Position numbers and translations under genes: made by a program. Positions 15,736 to 25,900 of a stretch of DNA of 64,000 nucleotides are shown one piece after another. The DNA lies in assembly GCA_023428135.1 (NCBI GenBank), contig JAEYZG010000062.1, positions 310,001-374,000 of the forward strand. The letters are read 5' to 3'. Within the stretch, counting starts at the first letter, position 1; every line of letters starts with the position of its first letter. The DNA is from Bacteroidota bacterium. Lineage in GTDB: Bacteria > Bacteroidota > Bacteroidia > Cytophagales > Cytophagaceae. The notes beneath the pieces are model-generated. The model ran no database searches, was not told the origin of the DNA, and saw only the letters and a list, made by a program, of their open reading frames with translations.

Positions 15736-18270
15736 TTCATCAGTTTTCTCAACTTTTTTCTTTTTTACTTTGAAAGTAAGAGTCTCGCTCTTTCCATCAT
15801 AATCTGCTGTAAGGGTGTCACCTTCCTGAACTTCTCCTTTAAGGATTTCCTCAGCTACAGGATCTTCAAGGTATTTCTGAATAGCCCTGTTCAAAGGACG
15901 AGCTCCATATTGAGGGTCGTAGCCTTTTTCTGCAAGAAAATCTTTCGCTTTTTCAGTCAATTCAACAGCGTAGCCAAGAACATTTATTCTTTTGAATACA
16001 TTGTTCAATGTGATATCAATAATTTTGTGGAGATCTTCTCTACCAAGAGAGTTAAACACGATCACATCATCAAGTCTGTTCAGGAATTCAGGAGAAAATG
16101 CCTTTCTAAGAGCATTTTGAATAGTTCCTCTCATCAATTCATCAATATTATCCTGTTTTGCTTTTGTAGCGAAACCGATACCAGCGCCGAAATCTTTTAG
16201 ATCTCTTGCACCAATGTTCGATGTCATGATGATAATAGTATTCCTGAAATCAACTCTCCTTCCCAGACCGTCTGTCAGGATACCATCATCTAGTACCTGA
16301 AGCAATAGGTTGAATACATCAGGGTGTGCTTTTTCGATTTCATCCAGAAGAACAACACTATATGGCTTTCTTCTGATTTTTTCAGTAAGCTGACCACCTT
16401 CTTCGTAACCAACGTATCCTGGAGGCGCTCCCACAAGTCTGCTTACGGAGAATTTCTCCATATACTCACTCATATCTATTCTTACAAGAGAATCTTCTTT
16501 GTCGAACAAATAAGTTGCAAGTACTTTAGCAAGCTCTGTTTTACCAACGCCTGTAGGACCCAGGAAAATAAATGATCCTATTGGCTTTTTGGGGTCTTTC
16601 AATCCTACTCTTGTTCTCTGAATTGCTTTAACTAGCTTCTCAATTGCCTGATCCTGGCCGATAACTTTGCCTTTAAGCTCACCACCCATTCCAAGCAATT
16701 TGTTACCTTCATTTTGTGCTACTCTGTTTACAGGAATTCCTGTCATCATAGCAATTACTTCAGCAACATTTTCTTCAGTAACAGAATATCTTTTTTTACG
16801 GGTTTCTTCTTCCCATCTTACTTTAGCAGCATCAAGCTGCTCAAGGAATTTCTTCTCCTTATCGCGCAGTTGGGCAGCTTCCTCGTATTTCTGGCTTTTT
16901 ACAACCTTATTTTTTTCCTTTTTGATATTTTCGATCTGCTCTTCAAGCTTTACGATATCTGCCGGAACATGAATATTATTAATATGCACCCTTGCACCTG
17001 CTTCATCCAGGACGTCTATAGCTTTATCTGGTAAAAACCTATCGCTGATATATCTGTCTGATAATTTTACGCAGGCAGCAATCGCTTCGTCAGAATAATT
17101 CACATGGTGGTGATCTTCATACTTATCCTTAATGTTAGTCAATATTTCTATTGTCTCTTCAGGAGTAGTTGCATCAACCATTACAATCTGGAACCTTCTT
17201 GCAAGAGCCCCATCTTTTTCAATGTATTGTCTATACTCATCTAAAGTAGTGGCACCTATACATTGTATATCTCCCCTAGCAAGAGCTGGTTTGAACATAT
17301 TAGATGCGTCTAGCGAACCAGAGGCACCTCCAGCACCGACTATAGTATGAATTTCATCAATAAAGAGAATTACTTCAGGAGATTTTTCCAGCTCATTCAT
17401 AACGGCTTTCATTCTCTCTTCAAATTGCCCTCTGTATTTAGTTCCTGCAACTAAAGATGCAAGATCCAGAGTAACAACTCTTTTACCGAAAAGTACCCTT
17501 GAAACCTTCTTCTGAATAATTCTTAAAGCTAAACCTTCAGCAATTGCAGTTTTACCCACGCCTGGTTCTCCAATAAGAATAGGGTTATTCTTTTTTCTAC
17601 GGCTTAGTACCTGTGCTACTCTCTCAATTTCTTTCTCTCGTCCCACTATAGGATCGAGTTTATTTTCTTCTGCGAGTTTAGTAAGATCTCTGCCAAAATT
17701 ATCCAAAACAGGTGTTCTGGATTTTTCCGTGGTTCCCTTGGCCGGCTCTTTGCCAGCACCTGAACCACTTCCTCCGAAGATTCTTGAGCTATCTTCGTCA
17801 GAATCGTCTGTATCGCCTGATGCCATAGGATTTTGCTGATGATATTCTAATAATTCTTTGATTACATCATAACTCACTTCAAACTTTTCCAGAATCTGAG
17901 TTGCGATATTGTCTTCATCTCTTAATATTGACAGGAGCAGATGCTCTGTCCCTATTAATTCACTTTTAAAAATTTTGGCTTCCAGATAAGTAATTTTTAA
18001 TACTTTTTCTGATTGCCTTGTAAGGGGAATGTTGGCCAGGTTTTTAACATTGCCTGTAGCAGTACCTTTTGTAGCTTGCTCCACCGCAAGTCTCAACTCT
18101 TCAAGAGAAACACCCAGTTTTTTTAACAGGCTGATTGCAACTCCTTCCCCTTCCCTGATCATTCCAAGCAAAAGATGTTCTGCTCCAATATAATCATGGC
18201 CTAAACGAAGTGCTTCTTCCCTGCTTAGGGAAATTACTTCTTTAACTCGGTTTGAAAATTTTGCTTCCAT
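15733..18270 (-). CDS. clpC: ATP-dependent Clp protease ATP-binding subunit ClpC
   Basis: This 845-residue Hsp100 unfoldase has two N-terminal Clp_N repeats (EALRLGHDYIGAEHLLLGMI and LIGTEHLLLSILRDEDN), AAA1 with GEPGVGKTA near residue 233, a central UVR-type coiled coil (about 445-475), AAA2 with GPTGVGKTE near 571 and the Clp_D2-small C-terminus. The acidic, Gly/Ser-rich linker near 150-180 is specific to this group. It unfolds proteins for ClpP, which is not in the window. ClpS, a possible adaptor, is encoded at 32.4 kb. Confidence 0.96.
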   Translation of the reverse strand: MEAKFSNRVKEVISLSREEALRLGHDYIGAEHLLLGMIREGEGVAISLLKKLGVSLEELRLAVEQATKGTATGNVKNLANIPLTRQSEKVLKITYLEAKIFKSELIGTEHLLLSILRDEDNIATQILEKFEVSYDVIKELLEYHQQNPMASGDTDDSDEDSSRIFGGSGSGAGKEPAKGTTEKSRTPVLDNFGRDLTKLAEENKLDPIVGREKEIERVAQVLSRRKKNNPILIGEPGVGKTAIAEGLALRIIQKKVSRVLFGKRVVTLDLASLVAGTKYRGQFEERMKAVMNELEKSPEVILFIDEIHTIVGAGGASGSLDASNMFKPALARGDIQCIGATTLDEYRQYIEKDGALARRFQIVMVDATTPEETIEILTNIKDKYEDHHHVNYSDEAIAACVKLSDRYISDRFLPDKAIDVLDEAGARVHINNIHVPADIVKLEEQIENIKKEKNKVVKSQKYEEAAQLRDKEKKFLEQLDAAKVRWEEETRKKRYSVTEENVAEVIAMMTGIPVNRVAQNEGNKLLGMGGELKGKVIGQDQAIEKLVKAIQRTRVGLKDPKKPIGSFIFLGPTGVGKTELAKVLATYLFDKEDSLVRIDMSEYMEKFSVSRLVGAPPGYVGYEEGGQLTEKIRRKPYSVVLLDEIEKAHPDVFNLLLQVLDDGILTDGLGRRVDFRNTIIIMTSNIGARDLKDFGAGIGFATKAKQDNIDELMRGTIQNALRKAFSPEFLNRLDDVIVFNSLGREDLHKIIDITLNNVFKRINVLGYAVELTEKAKDFLAEKGYDPQYGARPLNRAIQKYLEDPVAEEILKGEVQEGDTLTADYDGKSETLTFKVKKKKVEKTDE

Positions 18271-18423
18271 ATTATAAAGGAGCTATTTAGTAATAGCGTA
18301 AATCTAATTTTTTTTTACTATAAATAACCAACTAATTAATATATTTTATTCTTTCTTCTGACTAGAGAACAAACTGATTTTTCCCTTTGTTCGATCCACC
18401 TCACTTTTCCCTATTGCAATCCC

Positions 18424-19044
18424 TTACATATTTATAACATTTATTGCATTATTTCCTTCACAAAATAGTAAATCAATTACGCTCATATTGTTTACAAAAT
18501 TCCTGCCAAACACTTGTTTATACGTTATCCTGTCAAGTTTGGGATCTTCTGCCTGACTTTTTTTAGGGACAATATGATTCCTCATATCAAAAACACCCTC
18601 GTATTCTTTTATATAACTGTTAGAAAAGGAAATATTCTTTTCGATTTGAAATAATTTCAGACAAAGTGTCAGAAAATCAAAATTCATATCAAATAAAGAA
18701 TTGTGTTTTTTGGAATAAATACCCTCAAAGAACGGCCAATAATACTCAAAATATGGAGCATTTCTATAAGCAGAAACAATTGCCCTTTGATGGACCTGAA
18801 GCCATTTTTGGGAATAATCGATTTCTACTTCCGTATAGAGCTTTTTACCTTCATGCTTTACAGGTACAGATAATTCCAAAACCTTGTCTGCCGTTAATAT
18901 TTTGCAACGATTTCTGTATGTATGCCTTAGATAATTTTCCGAATTTTCAAAAACAACTTCCTTCGCTTTCAATATATTTAAAAAATATTCGATACAGGGA
19001 AGGTACTGTAAGTCTAATACTATTCTTTGTGATTCTTGTTGCAT
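18424..19044 (-). CDS. WbqC-like family protein
   Basis: The 206-residue protein matches the WbqC-like family of Bacteroidota: N-terminal LDLQYLPCIEYFLNILKAKE, then NYLRHTYRNRCKILTA, and the C-terminal YKQVFGRNFVNNMSVIDLLFCEG. Some family members are found in O-antigen or polysaccharide clusters, but no enzyme activity is established. The frame begins with a TTG at 19047 followed directly by ATG at 19044, which is taken as the start. It is divergent from the acyltransferase gene. Confidence 0.85.
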   Translation of the reverse strand: MQQESQRIVLDLQYLPCIEYFLNILKAKEVVFENSENYLRHTYRNRCKILTADKVLELSVPVKHEGKKLYTEVEIDYSQKWLQVHQRAIVSAYRNAPYFEYYWPFFEGIYSKKHNSLFDMNFDFLTLCLKLFQIEKNISFSNSYIKEYEGVFDMRNHIVPKKSQAEDPKLDRITYKQVFGRNFVNNMSVIDLLFCEGNNAINVINM

Positions 19045-19120
19045 CAATGTTCTAAAAATTTAATACAATTTTAAAAATGATTTTAATAAATTTATCCATT
19101 CGTATTAATTATCTCCCATA

Positions 19121-19978
19121 ATGTATTCGGTTTTAAAAGTTGTTTTCTATTTTATCCCAAATTCATTGATTTATCTATTCTCTGATTTTTTAAGTTTTGT
19201 ACTCTATCATATAATTAAATACAGGCGAAATGTTGTATTTCAAAACCTTCAAAATTCATTTCCTGAAAAGTCAGTTAATGAGCTAAAGGTAATATCCAGA
19301 AAATTTTATACTAATCTTACTGATACAATGCTGGAGACTCTACTAATTCCCTCTCTTACCAAAGAACAATTAAATAAACAAGTCATTCAAAAAAACATAG
19401 AACTTCCTCTCGAATACCTTAGAAAAGGACAGTCTATTTTAGTTCTTACCGGTCACCAATGTAACTGGGAATGGCTACTATTAAGTTCTTCAGTTCTTTC
19501 GGAATACGGTGTAGATGCAATCTATCGACCTTTAAAAAGTAAACAATCAGATCTTTTTTTCTTAAAAATGAGGTCAAAATTTGGAGCTAATTTGATTCCA
19601 ATGAAAGACACTTTAAGGAGCATTATTAAGAAAAAAGACATTATTAGAGGCATTGCAATGGTTGCTGATCAAACACCTCCTGGAGGAGAAATTCAATATT
19701 GGACAAAATTTCTAAATCAAGACACACCTTTTTTTGTAGGAGCTGACAAAATAGCACGTAATACCTCCTTTCCTGTATTTTACCTCAGCATGAAAAGAAT
19801 CAAAAGAGGATATTATGAGACCACTTATGAACTTTTGTCTGAACCTCCATTTCCAGAGGAGAAGTTTTCTCTGGTAGAAAAATACAGCAAAGCCTTGGAA
19901 AAGACTATTCAAGAATCTCCCTCAGACTGGCTTTGGTCACATAAACGGTGGAAAAACGTCCGGCTAAAAGACTCTTAA
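19121..19978 (+). CDS. Lipid A biosynthesis acyltransferase-like protein (HtrB/LpxL family)
   Basis: The 285-residue inner-membrane protein has an N-terminal hydrophobic helix (FYFIPNSLIYLFSDFLSFVLY) and the acyltransferase motif GHQCNWEW near residue 110, i.e. the catalytic H-X4-E. The following IYRPLK and MVADQTPPGG blocks match LpxL/LpxM-type lysophospholipid acyltransferases, which add secondary acyl chains to lipid A. Which acyl position it modifies cannot be told. It converges closely on the Sua5 gene. Confidence 0.88.
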   Translation: MYSVLKVVFYFIPNSLIYLFSDFLSFVLYHIIKYRRNVVFQNLQNSFPEKSVNELKVISRKFYTNLTDTMLETLLIPSLTKEQLNKQVIQKNIELPLEYLRKGQSILVLTGHQCNWEWLLLSSSVLSEYGVDAIYRPLKSKQSDLFFLKMRSKFGANLIPMKDTLRSIIKKKDIIRGIAMVADQTPPGGEIQYWTKFLNQDTPFFVGADKIARNTSFPVFYLSMKRIKRGYYETTYELLSEPPFPEEKFSLVEKYSKALEKTIQESPSDWLWSHKRWKNVRLKDS

Positions 19979-19990
19979 TGAAGGTTTCAG

Positions 19991-20620
19991 TTATAATACT
20001 TCCTCAATTTTCCCTAATCCTTCACGCAAAATTTCAGGCTCATCAGTTGTACAATCTACAATAGTAGAAGCCTCTATATTTCCCAAACCTCCATCAATGA
20101 CAATATCTACAAGTCCTTTAAATCGCTCATAAATTAATTCAGGATCTGTTGAATATTCTATTATTGCATCTTCATCTTTTATTGAAGTTGTAATAATTGG
20201 GTTTCCTAATTCCTTTACAATAAGTCTGGGAATAGCATTATCTGGAACTCTTATTCCCACTGTGTTCTTTTTTGTATTAAGAATTTTAGGAACTTTTCCA
20301 CTCGCATTTAAAATAAATGTAAAAGGACCAGGTAGGGCCTTTTTCATTATTTTAAAAATGTTTGTTGGTAAATTTCTTGTGTATTCGGAAATATGACTTA
20401 AATCATAGCATATAAACGAAAGGTTAATTTTCTGAGGGTTAATATTTTTTATTTTACATAGTCTTTCTACGGCTTTTTGATTATGTATATCACAGCCAAT
20501 ACCATAAACGGTGTCAGTTGGATAAATTATAATACCTCCCCTCCGCAAAACCTCTACCACTTCCGCGATTTTATTCATTTGTGGATTTGTAGAGTTTATT
20601 TTAATTAATTTGGCTTTCAT
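19991..20620 (-). CDS. L-threonylcarbamoyladenylate synthase (Sua5/YrdC/YciO family)
   Basis: The 209-residue protein has the YrdC-fold signature PTDTVYGIGCDIHN and KKALPGPFTFILNAS, then NTVGIRVPDNAIPR. It makes threonylcarbamoyl-AMP for the t6A37 modification of tRNAs, or belongs to the related YciO group of uncertain function. The KxR(x)SxN-type motif reads KINPQKINLSF here, close to YciO-type sequences, so I do not assign a symbol. It lacks the C-terminal Sua5 domain. Confidence 0.85.
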   Translation of the reverse strand: MKAKLIKINSTNPQMNKIAEVVEVLRRGGIIIYPTDTVYGIGCDIHNQKAVERLCKIKNINPQKINLSFICYDLSHISEYTRNLPTNIFKIMKKALPGPFTFILNASGKVPKILNTKKNTVGIRVPDNAIPRLIVKELGNPIITTSIKDEDAIIEYSTDPELIYERFKGLVDIVIDGGLGNIEASTIVDCTTDEPEILREGLGKIEEVL

Positions 20621-20697
20621 TGCTTCACTTTTACTATTAACCTTTTTAAATTTATTAAAAATTCACTTTTTAAGTAGAACCTGTTTCCACCCTTTTC

Positions 20698-20725
20698 TTG
20701 TTTCCAAATGAATTGATTATTTTTG
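20698..20725 (+). promoter_or_regulatory. Putative mltG promoter
   Basis: TTG (20698-20700), a 17-base gap, then TATTTTTG (20718-20725) fit the Bacteroidota -33/-7 pattern. The -7 box ends 7 bases before the ATG at 20733, implying a very short or absent 5' leader. Confidence 0.4.
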
Positions 20726-20732
20726 AAGACTT

Positions 20733-21767
20733 ATGAGAGATAGAAAGTACAAAATTAAAGTCTTTGCAGTTGTTTTTGCAATTTCATTCGTATGCTTTTC
20801 ATTTTACGCATACCAGATTTTCTTTACTCCAAATCTGCAATTTAAAAAAGGAGATACTTATTTATTTATTCCGGAAGGGGCTACTTTTCAGACCGTTTCT
20901 GACAGCTTAAAAAAGAATGATATTATTGCTGACTATTTATCTTTTGCATTTATATCCAGACTGTTAGGCTACCAGGATACCGTAAAACCAGGTATGTACC
21001 GTATCTCTGCCAATATGTCAAATTTAAATGCAGTACGGATGTTAAAAAGAGGAAGACAGGAGCCTACGAAACTGGTTTTTAACACTATTAGGCTGAAACA
21101 AGATTTAGCCGAAAAACTTGATAACCAATTATCTCTTTCAAAAGAAGATATTTTGAAATTATTAGGTGATTCAAAATTTGTTTCCCAGTATGGTTTTGAC
21201 ACTACAACAATCCTTACCATGTTTATTCCCAATACATATGAAGTTTATTGGAATATTAAAGGAAAGGATCTTTTTGATAGAATGAAAAAAGAATATGATA
21301 CTTTTTGGAACGATGAGAGAAAATCTCAGGCTAAAAGTCTTGGATTTACACCAGTCGAGATTACGATTCTGGCATCTATTGTGGAAGCTGAAACTAATAA
21401 ACAAGATGAAAGATCGATCATTTCAGGAGTGTATATAAACAGGCTAAGACAAGGAATGCCATTACAAGCAGACCCTACTGTTAAATTTGCAGTGGGTGAT
21501 TTCTCAATTAAGAGAATTTATGATGGGCATCTTGCAATAGATTCTCCCTACAATACATACAAATATACTGGCCTTCCTCCTGGCCCAATAAATCTTCCTT
21601 CAACTAAATGTATTGATGCCGTTTTAAATACTGCCAATCATAAATATGTATACTTCTGCGCCAGCGATGATCTTACAGGACATCACAATTTTGCAGAGAC
21701 ATATGAACAACATCAGGTAAATGCAGAAAAATATAGAAGAGCTTTAAATAAACTGAATATTAAATAA
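20733..21767 (+). CDS. mltG: Endolytic murein transglycosylase MltG
   Basis: The 344-residue protein has a short cytoplasmic start, one membrane helix (VFAVVFAISFVCFSFYAYQI), a LysM-like subdomain and the YceG catalytic domain. The catalytic Glu218 is in ASIVEAETN, followed by ISGVYINRLRQGMPLQADPTV and SPYNTYKYTGLPPGPI, all standard for MltG. It cleaves nascent glycan strands to set peptidoglycan chain length. Its stop codon shares one base with the start of the downstream thioesterase gene (TAATG), so the two are cotranscribed. Confidence 0.95.
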   Translation: MRDRKYKIKVFAVVFAISFVCFSFYAYQIFFTPNLQFKKGDTYLFIPEGATFQTVSDSLKKNDIIADYLSFAFISRLLGYQDTVKPGMYRISANMSNLNAVRMLKRGRQEPTKLVFNTIRLKQDLAEKLDNQLSLSKEDILKLLGDSKFVSQYGFDTTTILTMFIPNTYEVYWNIKGKDLFDRMKKEYDTFWNDERKSQAKSLGFTPVEITILASIVEAETNKQDERSIISGVYINRLRQGMPLQADPTVKFAVGDFSIKRIYDGHLAIDSPYNTYKYTGLPPGPINLPSTKCIDAVLNTANHKYVYFCASDDLTGHHNFAETYEQHQVNAEKYRRALNKLNIK

Positions 21768-22189
21768 TGATTGAATATGAAGTTCAGGTAAGGGTCAGAT
21801 ATGCTGAAACTGACAAAATGGGGTATGTTTATTATGGTAATTATGCTGCCTTTTATGAAGTTGCCCGGGTTGAAATGATGCGTCATTTGGGATTAAGCTA
21901 CAAAAAGTTAGAAGAAAGTGGGATAATGATGCCTGTGTTAGAATATAGAACAAAATTTATAAAACCTGCACTCTATGATGATTTACTCAGGATTAAAGTT
22001 TTTATCAAAGAGATTCCGAGGGTCAGGATAAAATTTGAATACGAAACATATAATGAACAGAATATCCTACTCAATATAGGAGAAACAACATTGGTATTTG
22101 TGAATTCTGAAACAGGTAAACCGTGTGTAGCTCCTGAGGAATTCGAAAGAAACACAGGTAGTTATTTCCAAAAGGAAAAAATTCAATAA
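21767..22189 (+). CDS. YbgC/FadM-type acyl-CoA thioesterase
   Basis: The 140-residue hotdog-fold protein starts with the family pattern VRVRYAETDKMGYVYYGNYAAFYEVARVE split over the first 35 residues; the Asp15 in AETDKMGYVYYGNY is the usual catalytic residue of the 4-hydroxybenzoyl-CoA thioesterase/YbgC group. It probably hydrolyses short- or medium-chain acyl-CoA. It overlaps mltG by one base and likely translates by coupling. Confidence 0.88.
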   Translation: MIEYEVQVRVRYAETDKMGYVYYGNYAAFYEVARVEMMRHLGLSYKKLEESGIMMPVLEYRTKFIKPALYDDLLRIKVFIKEIPRVRIKFEYETYNEQNILLNIGETTLVFVNSETGKPCVAPEEFERNTGSYFQKEKIQ

Positions 22190-22204
22190 AAAACTCCTTA
22201 TTTT

Positions 22205-22235
22205 TTTGGACAAAAAAACAATTTACCTATATTTG
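22205..22235 (+). promoter_or_regulatory. Promoter of tRNA-Ser
   Basis: TTTG (22205-22208), 19 bases, then TATATTTG (22228-22235) match the Bacteroidota sigma consensus TTTG-N19-TAnnTTTG exactly. The tRNA begins 14 bases after the -7 box. Confidence 0.7.
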
Positions 22236-22249
22236 CAGTCCCAAATCAC

Positions 22250-22334
22250 AGAGAGATGGCAGAGCGGTCGAATGCGGCGGTCTTGAAAACCGTTGACTGT
22301 AACAGGTCCGGGGGTTCGAATCCCTCTCTCTCTG
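22250..22334 (+). tRNA. tRNA-Ser (anticodon UGA)
   Basis: The acceptor arm AGAGAGA (22250-22256) pairs perfectly with TCTCTCT (22327-22333), with G as discriminator. The anticodon loop CTTGAAA places TGA as anticodon, reading UCA codons. A long class II variable arm and a T-arm with loop TTCGAAT are present. The complete CCA is not encoded. It is followed at once by a terminator. Confidence 0.95.
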
Positions 22335-22336
22335 CA

Positions 22337-22371
22337 AAAAGTGTAAGCCATAAAAGCTTACACTTTTTTTT
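22337..22371 (+). terminator. tRNA-Ser terminator
   Basis: 12-bp arms AAAAGTGTAAGC (22337-22348) and GCTTACACTTTT (22356-22367) followed by a run of T. Confidence 0.85.
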
Positions 22372-22457
22372 TTACTTTTTTTTAAATCTTTCAAAGGATC
22401 AAGGGATCAATCGGAATTCCTGGGGAGCGATATAATTTTTCCAAGGCCTGATATTTT

Positions 22458-22799
22458 TCAAGCATAGATATTTGCAAGTCTGAATAGAAAGAAAGTTACA
22501 TTTCTTACTCCTCTGAAAGCAGATCTAAAAGCTTTGATTTTTGCATTAAAAGATTCAGCGGAAGCATTGGTACTGCGGTTATCAAAGAAGTTTAAAATAG
22601 TGGGATAATGAGCTTCAATCGATCTCCTCACGGTGGCAAATGATTTGAATCCTGCTTTATCTACCTTATCATACCATTGAGCCAGTTTAGTGAAGGCTAC
22701 TCTTTTATCTTTTGTAGTCTGAAATATATTGCCTAACTGAATTGAAAGGTTGCCGTTCCAGCACAAGGTAAAGTCTGAAAAGAATTTCACCTCTGTATA
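22458..22799 (-). pseudogene. Transposase remnant (C-terminal part, ISL3-like DDE family)
   Basis: About 110 codons encode the C-terminal end of a DDE transposase: QLGNIFQTTKDKRVAFTKLA, FDNRSTNASAESFNAKIKAF and FRGVRNVTFFLFRLANIYA, typical of the DDE_Tnp_ISL3 domain with its final catalytic Glu. The frame starts only after an in-frame stop at about 22800, so the N-terminal two thirds are absent. No terminal inverted repeat or target duplication could be made out. It lies between tRNA-Ser and the cellulase gene and is a decayed insertion sequence. Confidence 0.75.
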
Positions 22800-22875
22800 T
22801 CAGTGATACTGTCCATTTTGAAATTTGCTTTAAAAAGTAAGTATCTGCTGAGGGCCAACAACTGTTTTAAACAAA

Positions 22876-22904
22876 AAGCGGCTACCCTTATGAGGTAGCC
22901 GCTT
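22876..22904 (-). terminator. Terminator of the GH8 gene
   Basis: Perfect 11-bp arms AAGCGGCTACC (22876-22886) and GGTAGCCGCTT (22894-22904); on the minus strand it is followed by TTTTTGTTT. Confidence 0.8.
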
Positions 22905-22929
22905 CTCTTTATTTTCAAGAGAAATAATG

Positions 22930-25900
22930 TTATTGTTTTATCAATCTCTTAACTGCATTACCTTGCTCAGTTCTGATTTCCAGGAAATAAACTCCTGAAG
23001 CAAAATCAGTCAAGTTAACATTGTATTCAGCAGAAGAAGAACCTTTAAATACATTTTCTTCAAGCACTGAAGTACCAAGAGCATTTTTCACAATAATATT
23101 AACATTTCCTGCAAATGCATCGCCTAAAGTTACCACGAAGTCAACTCCAGGGTTAGGCATTACATTAACTGAACTACTCAATAGAGCAGATATTCCAGCA
23201 GGTGTAACATTTACATTTATTGGATCAGAATCAGTGGTTCCAGCAGGATTAGTTTCATGAAGCACTATATTACCTGAAGTAGATCCAAATTTAACTTTGA
23301 TAGTTGAATAATCTGCATTATGTTCTACAATCGTAGCACCAGCAGGAAGTGACCATGTATATACAGATCCTACAGGTGCAGCGTCTGTCATATAAGTAGC
23401 CTCATCACCAGCAGTTACGGATACAGGGCCGGTAACAGTTTTCTTTGCAGGAATAACACATATATTACCTGCATTAGCCAGAGTGATCACATTCGAAGTT
23501 GCAGGAGAACCTGTTGCACATGCAAGGCTAGAAACCATTGTCACTTTTACAGCATCGCCTGGTTTTACTAAACCAGAATAAGTTTGAGCGCTAAGACCTA
23601 CAGTTATGTTATTTACAGACCAAGTATAAACAGGGCTAGCTCCTCCACCTTGAGATATTAAAGTGAATGTTGCATTTGTACCTGCGTCACAAGCCTTATC
23701 AATTGAACTCTCAATTGATACTTTAGCTTCTACAGATGAACTTACTTTTACCAAAGAAGTTGCTGCTGCACTCTGACAGTTTTTGGAATCTGTAACAACT
23801 ACAGAATAAGTAGTTTCAGTAGTTGGAGCGACTGTAACACTTGAAGTAGTACCCACAACATTTGTCCATTGATAATTGTATGGAGCAGTTCCGCCAGTTA
23901 CGTCAGCAGTAAGAACTACAGACTGTCCTGTACATACATCTGTAGATGAAGGTGTAAGAGCAACTGAAGGGTTACTATTTACGACAACTTGCTTAGAGGC
24001 AGCGTTAGTATTCTGACAATTATTGGCATCTGTCACCACCACTGAATAAATTGTAGTTTCAGTCGGGTTCAAAGCAGATCCAGCATCAGAAGGTTTATTT
24101 CCTGCTGAAGATGTCCATGCATAAGTATATGGAGCCATGCCGCCAGTTACAACCGCATTTACATTCACTGATCCACCATTACAAATTTCAGCACCAGATG
24201 TATTCACAGCAACTTCAGGTAGAGTATTAACTGTTACAGTTGTTGCTCCAGAAGTAACAGGAGAACCTGTGGCACAAGCAATGCTTGAAGTCATTTTTAC
24301 TGTTACCTGGGCATTATTTGATAGTGTTGAAGAAGTAAATTCTGCACCGTTTACGCCTGCTGTAACTTTATTTCCGTTAACAAACCACTCATATGTAGGC
24401 ACACCACCATTTTGGTTGGATGCAGTAAGAGTAACTGGAGTACCTTCACACACTGCGACAGTAGTCGGAGTTATAGTTACTGTTGCAGCACCACCGTTAG
24501 TTACATTAACCAGAGCACTTTTCTTATCACTTGAACAACCATTTGCATCAGATACAGTCACGAAATATGTTGAGGTAACAGAAGGTGATGCAGTTGCTTT
24601 GTCATTATTGATAACTAATGAGGGAGCTGAATCCCATGCATAAGAATATGGAGCAGTTCCTCCGGTTACACTTGTAGTCAATAAAGCTGATCCGCCAGAA
24701 CAAATGTCAGAAGCTGCAGGAGTAACAGTTAATACAGGTTTTGCATTCACTGTGATTACTTTCTGAACAGCAACGTTTGAACAGTTATTAGCATCTTTAA
24801 CAACCAAAGAATATGTTGTTGTTACTGTTGGTGTAACAGTTGGAATAGGGCCTGTTGGCACAGTACCTGAACTAGCAGTCCAAGTATAAACATAAGGCTG
24901 AGTTCCACCGCTCACAGTTGGGAAAAGATCAACAGATCCACCAGCACAAACAGATGAAACCTCAGGGAAAGAAACCGTTGGTGTTGCATTTCTGGTAATT
25001 ACTACATCGTCGAAGTTAGTACCGCAAGTATTAGCAATTGTCCATCTTAATGTTACGCTTTGTCCAGCAGTCAAATTTTCAATTACTGAAGTAGCAGAAG
25101 TTGGAGTTTTGATAGTTGCAGAAGACGTTCCTACAATAGACCAGGTTCCGGTTCCAACAGTTGGAGTGTTTCCAGCAAGAGTTACTGATGCGTCACAAGT
25201 AGACTGATCAGCACCGGCATTTGGAGCTGTTGGTTGAGGACAATCTCCGCTTCCTGTTACTTTGAAAGTATAAGGATTAACAGAAGAATTGTTTCCAATA
25301 TTGATTATTGCATTTTTAGCACCAGAAGCTGTTGGCTTAAATGTCACAGTAAATGTAGTTGTAAGAACAGTACCAGTAGAAGGGTGTAATTTAGTTACAA
25401 CCGGCTGAGTAACTGAAAAGTCAGCTGCGTCAGTCCCAGTTATTGACACAACAGGGTTACCAGACAATCTCAAAGTATCGTCACCTGTACTTGTAATGGT
25501 GAAAGTAACAGGAGTCGTAGCAGTGTTTAGTAAAGAAGTACCGAAGTCATATGCAGCAGAAGCAGCGTTATAAATTGTTGCTCCTTGCTTAACTGTCAGT
25601 GCAGAGGATTTAGCAGTACCATTCAAATAGAACACATAAGTTGCCTCATCAGCATCATTGCTTTTTATTGTTATAGATGCAGATCTAGCTCCACCAGCTG
25701 TTGGCTTGAAAACTACCACAAAGTTACTTGCGCCGAATGCTCCGATAGTCGTAGAATATGTTGGAGCTTTTCTAATAACAAAATCAGATGGATTTGCACC
25801 TGCAACTACAAGATCAGAAGGAGCAGTCAGAAGCAAATCTGCTGAACCATTATTTTTAATACTGAAAGTCATTACAGTACTATCTCCTATCGTAGCTGTA

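Noticed and set aside
12827..18270. VWA protein, TIR-like protein and ClpC as one defence operon
   Set aside because: clpC is convergent and separated by a bidirectional terminator, ClpC is a housekeeping enzyme, and the VWA gene has an 87-base gap before the TIR-like gene with its own -7 element; no evidence links them.
24137..24643. 168-codon plus-strand ORF opposite the GH8 gene
   Set aside because: It is an antisense shadow of the low-complexity Thr/Val-rich SprB-like repeats; the minus-strand gene has a complete domain structure.
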